From the NCBI GenBank assembly GCA_022709545.1, contig JAKLIP010000001.1:248001-312000 (forward strand): a DNA stretch of 64,000 bases, written 5' to 3'. This document shows, piece by piece, positions 24,731 through 32,883 of this stretch (positions are counted from its first letter, which is position 1; every line of letters begins with the position of its first letter). The translations under genes were made by a program, and so were the position numbers. The notes beneath the pieces were generated by a model that was not told the DNA's origin, did no database searches, and saw nothing but the letters and a program-made list of their open reading frames with translations. The DNA comes from Patescibacteria group bacterium (lineage in GTDB: Bacteria; Patescibacteriota; Minisyncoccia; Moranbacterales; GWC2-37-73).

Positions 24731-26104
24731 ATGAAGAAAAAAGCTCTGGCCATTTTGGCCGCGGTGATTATGGTACTGTCTGCGAACTTCGCGTTCGCAG
24801 ATGACATCGAAATTGAACTCGAGAATGACAATCGCGCCACCGCTACCGGCGGTGATGCCAGTGCTACTGGCGGCGACGCCAGTGCGAATGTGGGGGATAT
24901 TAGCAATAACAACGCTAATAACCTCAATAACCAAAATAATATCAACAACAGGAACGACAACCTGAACATGAACAGGAACGACAACCTGAACATGAACAGG
25001 AACGACAACCTGAACATGAACAGGAACGACAGCAGAGCTAACAGTAGCTCTATGTTGATTAATAACGAGGCGCCGAATCACATAGTTGCCCCGTTACTGA
25101 GTGCCTTCGTGGGCGCTCCGACGTCCGAAGTGCCCAAGGGTTGGAAAGGCGTTGTCTGTGATCCAGACTATAGCCAATTCACCTACGGTGAGCTGAAAAC
25201 CATGGCCGATTCAGGTCGGCTAATGGATGGTCGCGGGAGTATATGGAATGCGATGACTTCTCAAAAAGTTAAAGGTTCGGTACGTAGCCGAATCAATAAT
25301 CGCATTGATGATAACACTATCATTAAAGTTATAAATGTAGCCCCTAACGCTTCAGTTAGGAGACTGGGTGTTTACCAAGGCGTTGGCGACTGGAACTGGC
25401 CAGTAGATGAAGTATTGGCTAAGACGGTTTTACAGGCCGTCGAAGAAACCGGTTCCACTAACGTAGCAATTTACTGGGACTCTGTGGTTGACAGGCATAA
25501 TTCCGGTTCCAGTTTAGGAATCGGTTTCACTGGCTCCGGCGTGGACGGAAAAGGTGCTGGGTCAGGCTCTTTAGGAGCCGTTACCGGCAATGCCTTTTCC
25601 CTTACAGAAGTGGCATACCAAGTTAAGGTGGTAGCGTATGCGAATGTCGGGTACCAACCTGATGTTTGTACGCCCCCTCCGCCTCCGGCGCCGAAACCTG
25701 AGCCTAAGGTCGTTCCTCCTCCGGCAGCTCCGGCACCGCAAGTGAAAGCTTGCGATCCGAGCAGTATTTTTACTCGGATTGAAGAGTTGAAACAGCGTAT
25801 CAAAGAGTGCACCAGATGGTGCTTAAATAACCTCCAGTTGCGCTCCAAGTTGGCAGAAGCGTATGTTGACCTGTACCAGTGTACAGGAGATAAACGATAT
25901 CTCAACTCGGCGATCGAACAGTTTAAGATCGCGGAACGCAATTACTTCCGTGGGCATGATATTCGTGCCAATCAAGCGGAAGCGGATCGGCTGATTGCCC
26001 AAGATTATTTCTTATGGGCAGGTTGCATTGATGTTCTTTATGGACCGGATGCGGCCGACCGGTTTGCGAAGGAGAAGCGGGTTGAGAAAGTCCCGCAACT
26101 GTAA
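24731..26104 (+). CDS. Large secreted protein sharing the TGG/Asn module (paralogue 3), GC-rich
   Basis: 457 aa. Signal peptide (1-23, AFAD). Then the family module with Asp in place of Ser: IEIELENDNRATATGGDAS followed by a second ATGGDAS copy and NVGDISNNNANN. Three exact 24-nt direct repeats encode NRNDNLNM (24952-25023). A globular domain follows (about 125-310; SEVPKGWKGVVCDPDYSQF, QGVGDWNWPVDEVLAKT), then a Pro-rich linker (PPPPPAPKPEPKVVPPP) and a Cys-containing helical domain (about 345-457; TPR-like AYVDLYQCTGDKRYLNSAIEQF). There is no PxTG signal. The gene is far more GC-rich than its neighbours and has a perfect SD, so transfer or a very different expression level is likely. Function unknown. 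Confidence 0.77.
   Translation: MKKKALAILAAVIMVLSANFAFADDIEIELENDNRATATGGDASATGGDASANVGDISNNNANNLNNQNNINNRNDNLNMNRNDNLNMNRNDNLNMNRNDSRANSSSMLINNEAPNHIVAPLLSAFVGAPTSEVPKGWKGVVCDPDYSQFTYGELKTMADSGRLMDGRGSIWNAMTSQKVKGSVRSRINNRIDDNTIIKVINVAPNASVRRLGVYQGVGDWNWPVDEVLAKTVLQAVEETGSTNVAIYWDSVVDRHNSGSSLGIGFTGSGVDGKGAGSGSLGAVTGNAFSLTEVAYQVKVVAYANVGYQPDVCTPPPPPAPKPEPKVVPPPAAPAPQVKACDPSSIFTRIEELKQRIKECTRWCLNNLQLRSKLAEAYVDLYQCTGDKRYLNSAIEQFKIAERNYFRGHDIRANQAEADRLIAQDYFLWAGCIDVLYGPDAADRFAKEKRVEKVPQL
24952..25028 (+). repeat. In-frame 24-nt tandem repeat
   Basis: A unit beginning AACAGGAACGACAACCTGAA and ending CATG is repeated in tandem three times, with a partial further copy, encoding an 8-residue Asn-rich repeat. 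Copy number may vary between strains. Confidence 0.8.
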
Positions 26105-26111
26105 CACTAAC

Positions 26112-26139
26112 CGGGTGAGCTTCTTCGGAAGCTCGCCCG
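26112..26139 (+). promoter_or_regulatory. Intergenic hairpin with UUCG tetraloop
   Basis: A 12-bp stem with one G-U pair (26112-26123 with 26128-26139) capped by TTCG closed by C-G, one of the most stable RNA loops. There is no T tract, so it is more likely an mRNA processing or stability element, or attenuator, than a terminator. Confidence 0.65.
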
Positions 26140-26166
26140 AACTCAATACATAAAGAGGAGGAAAAA

Positions 26167-26658
26167 ATGAAAAAGACTTTTCTGGCCTTAGTGGCCATTG
26201 CAGTTGTAGTGGGGTTTGTTCCTATGGGACAAGCCGTAACGATTAACGGAGAGCGCCAGGTGATAGCAGGTCCGCAATATGAAGCTCCTCCGCCTCCAGA
26301 GGCCGAGGTTTCGCCTGCTGACTTCAGAAAGCTGAAAACTGAAGTCACTAATCTTAAAAAGTCGACAAATAGTCAATTCGCCAGAATAAATGGGGAGTTG
26401 GAAGCGCAAAAAGAAGTTTCCAACGATATCGAGGCGAAAGTCGACGGCCAGCTAAAGGATCTGTCGGTTAAAATAGACAGACATGAGGGTTGGTTATCCA
26501 ACCTGACTGGCGCGTACAACACGACTGCCGGAACTGTAATAAAGCAGGGCCGGTCGATAAATAAGATAGCGGGGAAATTAGTAGATTTATTCTACTTCGT
26601 CCTTGCTATGATTGGCGCTTTTATTATAATTGCGTTCTTCATAGGAAGACGGAAATAA
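26167..26658 (+). CDS. Secreted coiled-coil protein with C-terminal membrane anchor
   Basis: 163 aa. Signal peptide (1-23, ending GQA). A short Pro-rich part (APPPPEAEV) is followed by a long coiled coil (about 48-125; DFRKLKTEVTNLKKSTNSQ, EVSNDIEAKVDGQLKDLSV). A C-terminal transmembrane helix (FYFVLAMIGAFIIIAFFIG) and GRRK stop-transfer end it. It would stand as a stalk on the outer face of the membrane. SD AGAGGAGG lies 6-8 nt before the ATG. It shares high GC and strong SD with the gene before it and likely forms a two-gene unit. No family recognised; an anchor or receptor for paralogue 3 is a plausible guess. Confidence 0.72.
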   Translation: MKKTFLALVAIAVVVGFVPMGQAVTINGERQVIAGPQYEAPPPPEAEVSPADFRKLKTEVTNLKKSTNSQFARINGELEAQKEVSNDIEAKVDGQLKDLSVKIDRHEGWLSNLTGAYNTTAGTVIKQGRSINKIAGKLVDLFYFVLAMIGAFIIIAFFIGRRK

Positions 26659-26676
26659 CCCCGAAACAATTTAACA

Positions 26677-26715
26677 AAGGGCGGGAAGTTCAAATGAACT
26701 GACCGCCCTTTTTCT
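26677..26715 (+). terminator. Strong terminator of the GC-rich cassette
   Basis: AAAGGGCGG pairs with CCGCCCTTT, with an inner AGTTCA/TGAACT stem, then a T tract. Confidence 0.85.
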
Positions 26716-26744
26716 ATGCCAATTTTTGAAAAAAGCTCACGCTA

Positions 26745-26772
26745 TTGACAGATAGCGTATATTTGCTATACT
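26745..26772 (+). promoter_or_regulatory. Promoter with GCTAT inverted/direct repeats
   Basis: TTGACA (26745-26750), 16-nt spacer ending TGC, TATACT (26767-26772). GCTAT (26741-26745) and ATAGC (26752-26756) form an inverted repeat around the -35, and a third GCTAT (26765-26769) overlaps the -10, which suggests repressor control. Confidence 0.65.
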
Positions 26773-26798
26773 CCCAAGTCATCTAAAAAATCATTTTC

Positions 26799-26929
26799 AC
26801 CCTGTTAAATAATCTTGTTCTGCAAAATTAAGATTAAAAAGAGGGGGAAAATTTACAAGTTAAATTGCAAATATATTAGAAATAAGTTGTTTCTACGATA
26901 AAGTAGACTCAAATCTTATTTAACAGGGT
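26799..26929 (+). promoter_or_regulatory. 5' UTR closed by a 14-bp long-range inverted repeat
   Basis: ACCCTGTTAAATAA (26799-26812) is the exact reverse complement of TTATTTAACAGGGT (26916-26929), which ends 2 nt before ATG 26932. Inside lies a local stem TCTAC-GATAAA-GTAGA (about 26892-26907) and a purine-rich AGAGGGGGAAAA. A structured leader that could hide or expose the start codon. Confidence 0.55.
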
Positions 26930-26931
26930 AA

Positions 26932-27984
26932 ATGGAAAAAATCAATCAATATTGGCAAAAGATCAGCGTGGATTCGGAATATTTTTCTCTGAGATTTTTT
27001 GTTGCAGGCATAGTGCTTTCATTTTCATTTTTATTGCTGTTCATCAGCCTGTCCAAAACCTACACTTCCAGTGTTATAATTTTAGTAAATGCAAAATCGG
27101 AAACTGCAGCTCAGCAAAAAAACCAGATTATCCGCAATGTTTCCGAATTTCCAAAAACTTTGGCTCTCTACGACCGCTTGCTGAAATACAATTCCGATGT
27201 GAAAGATTTTGCCGCCGGAAAATCATCGGCAGAAAGAAAAGACTATTGGAATGGACTGGTTTCAACCAAAAAAATAGGCAGAGATTCTTCTTTAATAAAA
27301 ATTTCAATCAACACCAAACAAAAAAATGATGCTGAAAAACTGGCAGAAAAAACTACTGAAACTCTTTTCTATTTCACCGCTTTCTATTATGACATCAAGA
27401 AGGATGTTGATTTGCTCACAGTTGAAGGACCGATCACGCATCCCCGCATTGCCGGAATTTTAAGTGTGATTCCGCTAAGCTTAATTCTCGGATTTCTGTT
27501 AGCTTTTATTTTCCAATATACACTAATAAAAAGAAAGGACTTATTGATAGAAAACTACAAGGAATCTAAGGAAAAGTTTTTATTTGATTTACAAAATAAG
27601 TCCGGAGAAAAAAAATCTGAAAAAGATGAATTGAAATCTCTTGAAAATTTATACATGTCTGATATTCCTGCCGAGATAAAGCTCGCTCCTAAAGAAGAGC
27701 TGGGAAATATATTTACCCGTAAATTCCAGGAGATGAAAAAGCTGACAAAGATTCTTGAAAAAAATACCAAATATCCTAATTTTGCAGAAGTCCCTAAATA
27801 TAATGGGGGTAAAGGAGATGCACCTGACAATCTTCCTGTCGCTGACGATTTTTCATTAAATAAGACCATGGAAGAACCTAATCAGGAAAAAACTGAAGAA
27901 AAAAAGATAAATAAGACATATCCTGAACCCGACATGGAGAAGCTAAAGAAAAGACTAAATGCCTTACTGAAAGGTGAATTATAA
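26932..27984 (+). CDS. Wzz-like chain-length determinant / polysaccharide co-polymerase
   Basis: 350 aa. Two membrane helices: about 21-42 (FFVAGIVLSFSFLLLFISL) and about 175-198 (IAGILSVIPLSLILGFLLAF), bracketing an outside domain with YTSSVIILVNAKSE just after the first helix. This matches the Wzz/YveK layout. A charged cytoplasmic tail (200-350) without Walker motifs follows, so there is no kinase. These proteins set chain length of exported polysaccharide. It links the surface region to the sugar-nucleotide genes downstream. The start codon follows a structured 150-nt leader. Terminator after. Confidence 0.72.
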   Translation: MEKINQYWQKISVDSEYFSLRFFVAGIVLSFSFLLLFISLSKTYTSSVIILVNAKSETAAQQKNQIIRNVSEFPKTLALYDRLLKYNSDVKDFAAGKSSAERKDYWNGLVSTKKIGRDSSLIKISINTKQKNDAEKLAEKTTETLFYFTAFYYDIKKDVDLLTVEGPITHPRIAGILSVIPLSLILGFLLAFIFQYTLIKRKDLLIENYKESKEKFLFDLQNKSGEKKSEKDELKSLENLYMSDIPAEIKLAPKEELGNIFTRKFQEMKKLTKILEKNTKYPNFAEVPKYNGGKGDAPDNLPVADDFSLNKTMEEPNQEKTEEKKINKTYPEPDMEKLKKRLNALLKGEL

Positions 27985-27991
27985 AAAAGAC

Positions 27992-28024
27992 AAAAGGTTG
28001 TCGCGAAGACAGCCTTTTTATTTT
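27992..28024 (+). terminator. Terminator after the Wzz-like gene
   Basis: AAAAGGTTGTC (27992-28002) pairs with GACAGCCTTTT (28008-28018) with one G-U pair, then T-rich sequence. Confidence 0.8.
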
Positions 28025-28084
28025 GCCAAAAATATCCGTTCATAGTATCATTAAAAAGCTTTAATAAAGAAAAATAAAGAAGAT

Positions 28085-28540
28085 ATGATCAAGGGAATAG
28101 TCATAAAAAACATCAGTAAAAATGAAGATGAAAGAGGCTGGCTTAGCGAAATATTCCGCCAGGATGAACTTAATGGATATCAGCCAGTGATGAGCTATGT
28201 GAGTTCGACGAAACCCGGAGTCGTCCGTGGACCGCATGAACACAAATTCCAAAGTGATTGCTTTGTTTTCATAGGTCCGGGAACTTTTGAACTTTATCTT
28301 TGGGACAGGCGGGAAGATTCAGAAACCAACGGGGAACATTTGAAAATAGAAGTGGGAGAAAAAAATCCTGTTCTTGTGATTGTTCCGCCGGGAGTCGTTC
28401 ATGGATATAAATGCATAGGAGACAAGGATGCCTGGTCAATCAATCTGCCCAACAAGCTTTATAAGGGGAAAAATAAAAGCGAAGAAGTGGATGAAATAAG
28501 ATGGGAAAAAGATCCTGATTCACTATATAAAATTTTATAA
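28085..28540 (+). CDS. rfbC: dTDP-4-dehydrorhamnose 3,5-epimerase family protein
   Basis: 151 aa, shorter than classic RmlC (about 180). A cupin-type fold is indicated by NEDERGWLSEIFRQDE, VVRGPHEHKFQSDCFVFIGPG (HEH stands where the catalytic His region lies) and VPPGVVHGYKCIG. It would convert dTDP-4-keto-6-deoxyglucose to the rhamnose configuration. It sits first in a run with rfbB, rfbD and rfbA homologues, which strengthens the call. A WxcM/FdtA-type 3,4-ketoisomerase is the main alternative for short members. Confidence 0.75.
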   Translation: MIKGIVIKNISKNEDERGWLSEIFRQDELNGYQPVMSYVSSTKPGVVRGPHEHKFQSDCFVFIGPGTFELYLWDRREDSETNGEHLKIEVGEKNPVLVIVPPGVVHGYKCIGDKDAWSINLPNKLYKGKNKSEEVDEIRWEKDPDSLYKIL

Positions 28541-28548
28541 ATAAAAAT

Positions 28549-29553
28549 ATGAAAATTTTAGTTACAGGGGGATGTGGATTTATAGGAAGTAATTTTATTC
28601 ATTATTGGCTGAAAAAATATCCCGATGATCAAATCATTAATTTGGATGCTTTGACTTATGCAGGCAATTTGGAAAATTTACGTGAGATAGAAAAAAACAA
28701 AAATTACAAATTTATCAAAGGTGATATATGTGATAAAAATTTAGTTAATGATTTAATCAAAGACGCTGACTTGGTTGTTCATTTTGCCGCTGAATCTCAT
28801 GTTGACCGTTCCATTTTAGACGCAGAAAATTTTGTCCGGACCAATGTCTTTGGAACATATAATTTATTGGAAGCAGCCAAAAACAACGGCAACAAAAGAT
28901 TCCATCATATTTCTACAGATGAGGTTTTCGGCCATTTAGGTCCATTTGATCCTGCTTTTAGTGAAAACACGCCTTATGAACCTAGAAGCCCTTATAGCGC
29001 TTCCAAGGCAGCTTCAGACCAGTTGGTCAGGGCTTATTTCCATACCTATGGCTTGCCAATAACAATCTCCAATTGTTCCAATAATTACGGCCCCTTTCAA
29101 TTTCCGGAAAAAATGATTCCGCTTTTTATTACTAATTTAATGGAAAACAAGAATGTGCCTGTTTATGGTGACGGCATGAATGTCCGCGACTGGCTTTATG
29201 TTGAAGACCATTGTGAGGCGATTGATCTTGTTATTAAAAAAGGGGAAATAGGAGAAACATATTGCGTCGGAGGAAATTCTGAAAAACCAAACATTGAAAT
29301 TACAAAAAAAATAATTGGACTTATGGATAAAAGTGAAGATTTCATCGAATATGTAAAAGATCGGCCAGGACACGATAGGAGATATGCCATTAATTTTTCA
29401 AAAATTAAAAATGAGCTGGGTTGGAAACCAAAAGTTTCTTTTGAAGAGGGAATAGTTAAAACTATTGAATGGTATAAAAACAATGAAGATTGGTGGAAAA
29501 ATATAAAATCAGGATCTTATAAAGAATACTATGCAAAGCAATATGGGAAATAG
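28549..29553 (+). CDS. rfbB: dTDP-glucose 4,6-dehydratase
   Basis: 334 aa, normal length. An extended SDR enzyme that makes dTDP-4-keto-6-deoxyglucose. NAD-binding GGCGFIGSNF (7-16), HFAAESHVDRS, catalytic STDEVFG, YSASK (Tyr and Lys), and substrate loops NNYGPFQFPEKMIP and RPGHDRRYAI, all characteristic of RmlB. Eight nt after the epimerase gene. Its end overlaps the next gene. Confidence 0.95.
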   Translation: MKILVTGGCGFIGSNFIHYWLKKYPDDQIINLDALTYAGNLENLREIEKNKNYKFIKGDICDKNLVNDLIKDADLVVHFAAESHVDRSILDAENFVRTNVFGTYNLLEAAKNNGNKRFHHISTDEVFGHLGPFDPAFSENTPYEPRSPYSASKAASDQLVRAYFHTYGLPITISNCSNNYGPFQFPEKMIPLFITNLMENKNVPVYGDGMNVRDWLYVEDHCEAIDLVIKKGEIGETYCVGGNSEKPNIEITKKIIGLMDKSEDFIEYVKDRPGHDRRYAINFSKIKNELGWKPKVSFEEGIVKTIEWYKNNEDWWKNIKSGSYKEYYAKQYGK

Positions 29554-30238
29554 CAAAATTTTACTAGGGCTAACAACCACTCCCGGTTCTGATTGGAAAG
29601 ATAAAATTGAAGAATGTAGGAAATTCAATATAACCGAAGTTGCTCTTTTTCCAACATTTCTTAAACTTCAGGAACGCCAGGAACTTTATGAATTATTAGA
29701 AAAAAGCACGATTAAAAGCATCCCTCACGTTCACTTGCGCAGTGACATGGAAACATGGGAGTTAGATCTTTTTATTGAAAAATATGGAACGCAAGTTTTT
29801 AATGTTCATCCGCTTAAGTCAAAATATAATTTTGACTATGAAAAACTTTCCAGATACAAAGACATGATTTATTTAGAGAATCAGGAACACATCCCTACCG
29901 ACAATGAAATAAAAATGTTTGCCGGATATTGCATAGATTTTACCCACTGGGCCTCTGATTTTATTAAAGGAAGCATTACCCGAAAGAAATCTTATCGCAA
30001 TTTTGAAGAAAAAATCAGAAAGTTTGGAGTGGGAGTGGGACATGTTTCTGCAATAAGATCTTTCCTTGGTTTTTTAAACTATGATAGTCACATGATGCAT
30101 GAACTCAAAGACTTGGATTATATGAAAAACTATTTGGATTTTCTGCCGCCAATTATCAGCTTGGAACTTGAAAACACTTTTGAAGAACAGTTAGATGCAA
30201 AGGCTTATTTGGAAGAAATAATAAATAGTAAAAAATAA
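29531..30238 (+). CDS. Conserved hypothetical protein in rhamnose operon (possible TIM barrel)
   Basis: 235 aa from ATG 29531; ATG 29543 (MGNSKILLGLTTTPGSDW) is an equally good start and also overlaps the rfbB stop. Alternating hydrophobic strands (ILLGLTTT, EVALFPTF, SIPHVHLRSDM, VFNVHPL, MIYLENQ, YCIDFTHW, LELENTF) with conserved-looking His, Glu and Asp at strand ends suggest a (beta/alpha)8 barrel such as a sugar-phosphate isomerase or endonuclease IV-like fold. No family recognised. Its embedded position between rfbB and rfbD suggests sugar-nucleotide metabolism, but that is inference. Confidence 0.72.
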   Translation: MQSNMGNSKILLGLTTTPGSDWKDKIEECRKFNITEVALFPTFLKLQERQELYELLEKSTIKSIPHVHLRSDMETWELDLFIEKYGTQVFNVHPLKSKYNFDYEKLSRYKDMIYLENQEHIPTDNEIKMFAGYCIDFTHWASDFIKGSITRKKSYRNFEEKIRKFGVGVGHVSAIRSFLGFLNYDSHMMHELKDLDYMKNYLDFLPPIISLELENTFEEQLDAKAYLEEIINSKK

Positions 30239-30242
30239 ATTT

Positions 30243-31172
30243 ATGCAAAAAATTTTAATAATCGGAGCTAAGGGAATGCTTGGGCAGGAATTAGTCTCTG
30301 TTTTCAGAAAAGATAAAGATTATAAAGTGGCAGCTTGGGATAAAGAGAAAATTGATATTACCAATCAAAAACAGGTTCAAGAAAAAATTGTAAAATTAAA
30401 GCCCGCAATTATTCTAAATGCGGCAGCATATAATAATGTTGATGGATGCGAAAAAGATAAGGCTGAATTTGAAAAAGCTAAAAAAATAAATGGTAAGGCG
30501 CCTGGATATCTGGCAAAAATTGCCAAAAAAATTGGTGCTACATTTGTACATTATTCAACAGACTATGTTTTCAACGGCATGCCTGAATTAACTGAACCAG
30601 CAGGATGTACCGGCTCTTGCGGGTCATGCGGATTACACCAAAATTTTATTCCGCAAATAGGCTTTGATGAAAATGCAATTCCTGCTCCGCTCCAAAAATA
30701 CGGAAAGACAAAATTAATGGGAGAAGATGCCGTTCAGGAAAAAGGTGAAAATTATTATATTATCCGCCTTTCAAAATTATTCGGCAAACCAGGAAAAGCC
30801 AGGGATGCCAAGAAGAGTTTTTTTGACACAATGTTAAAAATAGGCAAAAAACAGAAAGAAGTCAGAGTTGTTGACGAAGAAACCAGCTGTTTCACATATG
30901 CTCCCGACTTGGCCAGAAAAACTAAGGAAATTATTGAATCAAAAAAACCTTTTGGCATATATCATGTCTCTAATACAGGTGCTTGCACATGGTATGAGGC
31001 GGTTGTAGAATTGTATAGGCAAGCCAAAATTAAAGCCAAAATTATCCCCGTAAATTCAAATGAATTCCCGCGTCCAGCTCAAAGGCCATATGTTTCCATT
31101 CTTATAAACACTAAACTCAACCCACTAAGAAACTATAAACTGGCATTAAAAGATTATTTAAAGAATAAATAA
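30243..31172 (+). CDS. rfbD: dTDP-4-dehydrorhamnose reductase with Cys-rich insertion
   Basis: 309 aa. SDR fold with GAKGMLGQEL at the N terminus, LNAAAYNNVDGCE, HYSTDYVFNG and catalytic YGKTK. It completes dTDP-L-rhamnose. Between DYVFNG and YGKTK the usual short loop is replaced by about 35 residues, including CTGSCGSCG (about residues 122-130). The four close cysteines could bind Zn or Fe-S or form disulfides. The enzyme core is otherwise complete. The next gene starts directly after the stop codon. Confidence 0.87.
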   Translation: MQKILIIGAKGMLGQELVSVFRKDKDYKVAAWDKEKIDITNQKQVQEKIVKLKPAIILNAAAYNNVDGCEKDKAEFEKAKKINGKAPGYLAKIAKKIGATFVHYSTDYVFNGMPELTEPAGCTGSCGSCGLHQNFIPQIGFDENAIPAPLQKYGKTKLMGEDAVQEKGENYYIIRLSKLFGKPGKARDAKKSFFDTMLKIGKKQKEVRVVDEETSCFTYAPDLARKTKEIIESKKPFGIYHVSNTGACTWYEAVVELYRQAKIKAKIIPVNSNEFPRPAQRPYVSILINTKLNPLRNYKLALKDYLKNK

Positions 31173-31583
31173 ATGGAAAATATATCTAATATAAACCCAG
31201 AATCAGAAAAATCACTCAAGGTCCGTTCTAAAATGGAATACCTTGATAATTATTTTAAACAAAAATTGCTTTATCATGCCGCAGATGTTTGGGATCAGAT
31301 ACAACTTGCCTTGATAGATCCGGAAAGTGTTTCGGAACTTAAGCCCATGCTTCATTATGAAAAATATTACAGGGAAGAATATAAGAATGTAGAGATTTTT
31401 CCCGAAGTAATTGATAAAATTATAGAATTGAGTGATAAGGAACAAATGAAAAAATACGACACATTAGTTGATGAGTTTAACGCTGATTTGGAACTCATAA
31501 AAAAAGAGCATGATTCTCAAAAGCTTCAATATTTTTTAAATCAATTTACAGAAACAATAAAAGAAAACAAAATAAAAAATTAA
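31173..31583 (+). CDS. Conserved hypothetical protein
   Basis: 136 aa, all-alpha and highly charged ([35 protein letters not shown]). No signal peptide or membrane segment. The start codon directly follows the rfbD stop, so it is translationally coupled. glyA begins 7 nt after it. No family recognised. Confidence 0.7.
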   Translation: MENISNINPESEKSLKVRSKMEYLDNYFKQKLLYHAADVWDQIQLALIDPESVSELKPMLHYEKYYREEYKNVEIFPEVIDKIIELSDKEQMKKYDTLVDEFNADLELIKKEHDSQKLQYFLNQFTETIKENKIKN

Positions 31584-31590
31584 TAAAATT

Positions 31591-32841
31591 ATGATTCACA
31601 AAAATCTAAAAAAATCTGATCCGCAAATTTATAAATGCATGTTAGGCGAATTAAAGCGCCAGCAGGAAGGCATGGAACTTATTGCTTCGGAAAATTATGT
31701 TTCAGAAGCTGTTTTGGAAGCACTTGGTTCTGTTTTTACCAATAAATATTCAGAAGGATATCCAGGCCATCGGTATTATGGCGGACAAAAATATACTGAT
31801 GTTGCAGAAAACTTAGCGATTGAAAGAGCTAAAAAACTTTTTGGAGCTGAACACGTGAATGTCCAGCCTCATTCGGGCGCGCCAGCCAATATGATCGCTT
31901 ACAGCGCAGTTCTTAAACCGGGAGACATAGTTTTGGGCATGGATCTTTCACATGGCGGCCATTTGACTCATGGGCATCCAGTTACACTTTCCGCCCAAAT
32001 TTATAATTTTATCAGATACAAAACAGACAAATCAGGAAAAATTGATTATGAAGAGCTGGAAAAAATGGCAATCAAGCATAAGCCGAAACTTATTTTAGCC
32101 GGTTTCTCGGCTTACACCAGACAACTTGATTACAAAAAATTCCAAGCCATTGCCAAAAAAGTTGGAGCTATTTCTATGTTCGATATCGCGCATATTGCCG
32201 GACTTATTGCTGGCAAAGCCATCCCAAATCCGGTTCCATATTTTGACATAGTTACAACTACAACCCACAAAACACTCCGCGGTCCGCGTGGCGGAATGAT
32301 AATGTGCAAGAAAGAATTTGCTAAAGCTATTGATAAAGCAGCTTTTCCGGGATTTCAAGGCGGTCCACATATGAATAATACAGCCGCTAAAGCAGTGGCT
32401 TTTGGCGAAGCTTTAAAACCGTCATTTAAAACATACGCTAAGCAGATAATTAAAAATGCTAAGGTTTTAGAAACTGAACTAAAAAAGCATGGATTTAAAT
32501 TGATGTTCGGAGGCACAGATAATCACATGGTTCTTGTTGATGTTTTTGGTTCCAAGGGCGTAACTGGAAAAGAAGCTGAGGAAGCTTTGGATAAAATCGG
32601 TATCACCTTGAATAAAAATATGATTCCGGATGATCCCCGCAGTCCTTTTGATCCAAGCGGGGTTAGAATTGGCGTTCCAGCTGTGACGACGCGCGGCATG
32701 AAAGAAAAAGAAATTAAAAAAATATGTTTCTGGATCAAGGAAGCAGTTGAAAACCATAAAAATGAAAAGAAACTGAAACAACTGCATAAAGAAGTGATTG
32801 CTTTATGCAAAAAATTTCCAATTTATCCTAACACTAAATAA
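31591..32841 (+). CDS. glyA: Serine hydroxymethyltransferase
   Basis: 416 aa, normal length. PLP enzyme that converts serine and tetrahydrofolate to glycine and methylene-THF. Marks: [45 protein letters not shown] (usual QPHSGSQAN), and the Schiff-base lysine in [14 protein letters not shown]. It is an odd housekeeping gene inside the rhamnose cluster, lying between rfbD and rfbA with small gaps, so expression is probably shared. Confidence 0.96.
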   Translation: MIHKNLKKSDPQIYKCMLGELKRQQEGMELIASENYVSEAVLEALGSVFTNKYSEGYPGHRYYGGQKYTDVAENLAIERAKKLFGAEHVNVQPHSGAPANMIAYSAVLKPGDIVLGMDLSHGGHLTHGHPVTLSAQIYNFIRYKTDKSGKIDYEELEKMAIKHKPKLILAGFSAYTRQLDYKKFQAIAKKVGAISMFDIAHIAGLIAGKAIPNPVPYFDIVTTTTHKTLRGPRGGMIMCKKEFAKAIDKAAFPGFQGGPHMNNTAAKAVAFGEALKPSFKTYAKQIIKNAKVLETELKKHGFKLMFGGTDNHMVLVDVFGSKGVTGKEAEEALDKIGITLNKNMIPDDPRSPFDPSGVRIGVPAVTTRGMKEKEIKKICFWIKEAVENHKNEKKLKQLHKEVIALCKKFPIYPNTK

Positions 32842-32883
32842 ATTGCTTAGTAGTTTTTTATAAAAATTTAAGATAAAAAAATT

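Noticed and set aside
24952-25028. Tandem repeats as a CRISPR array
   Set aside because: The 24-nt units are directly adjacent without spacers and are in frame, encoding NRNDNLNM.
26799-26929. Inverted repeats as ends of a mini-transposon
   Set aside because: No target-site duplication was seen, and the arms fit a transcript leader between a promoter and its start codon.
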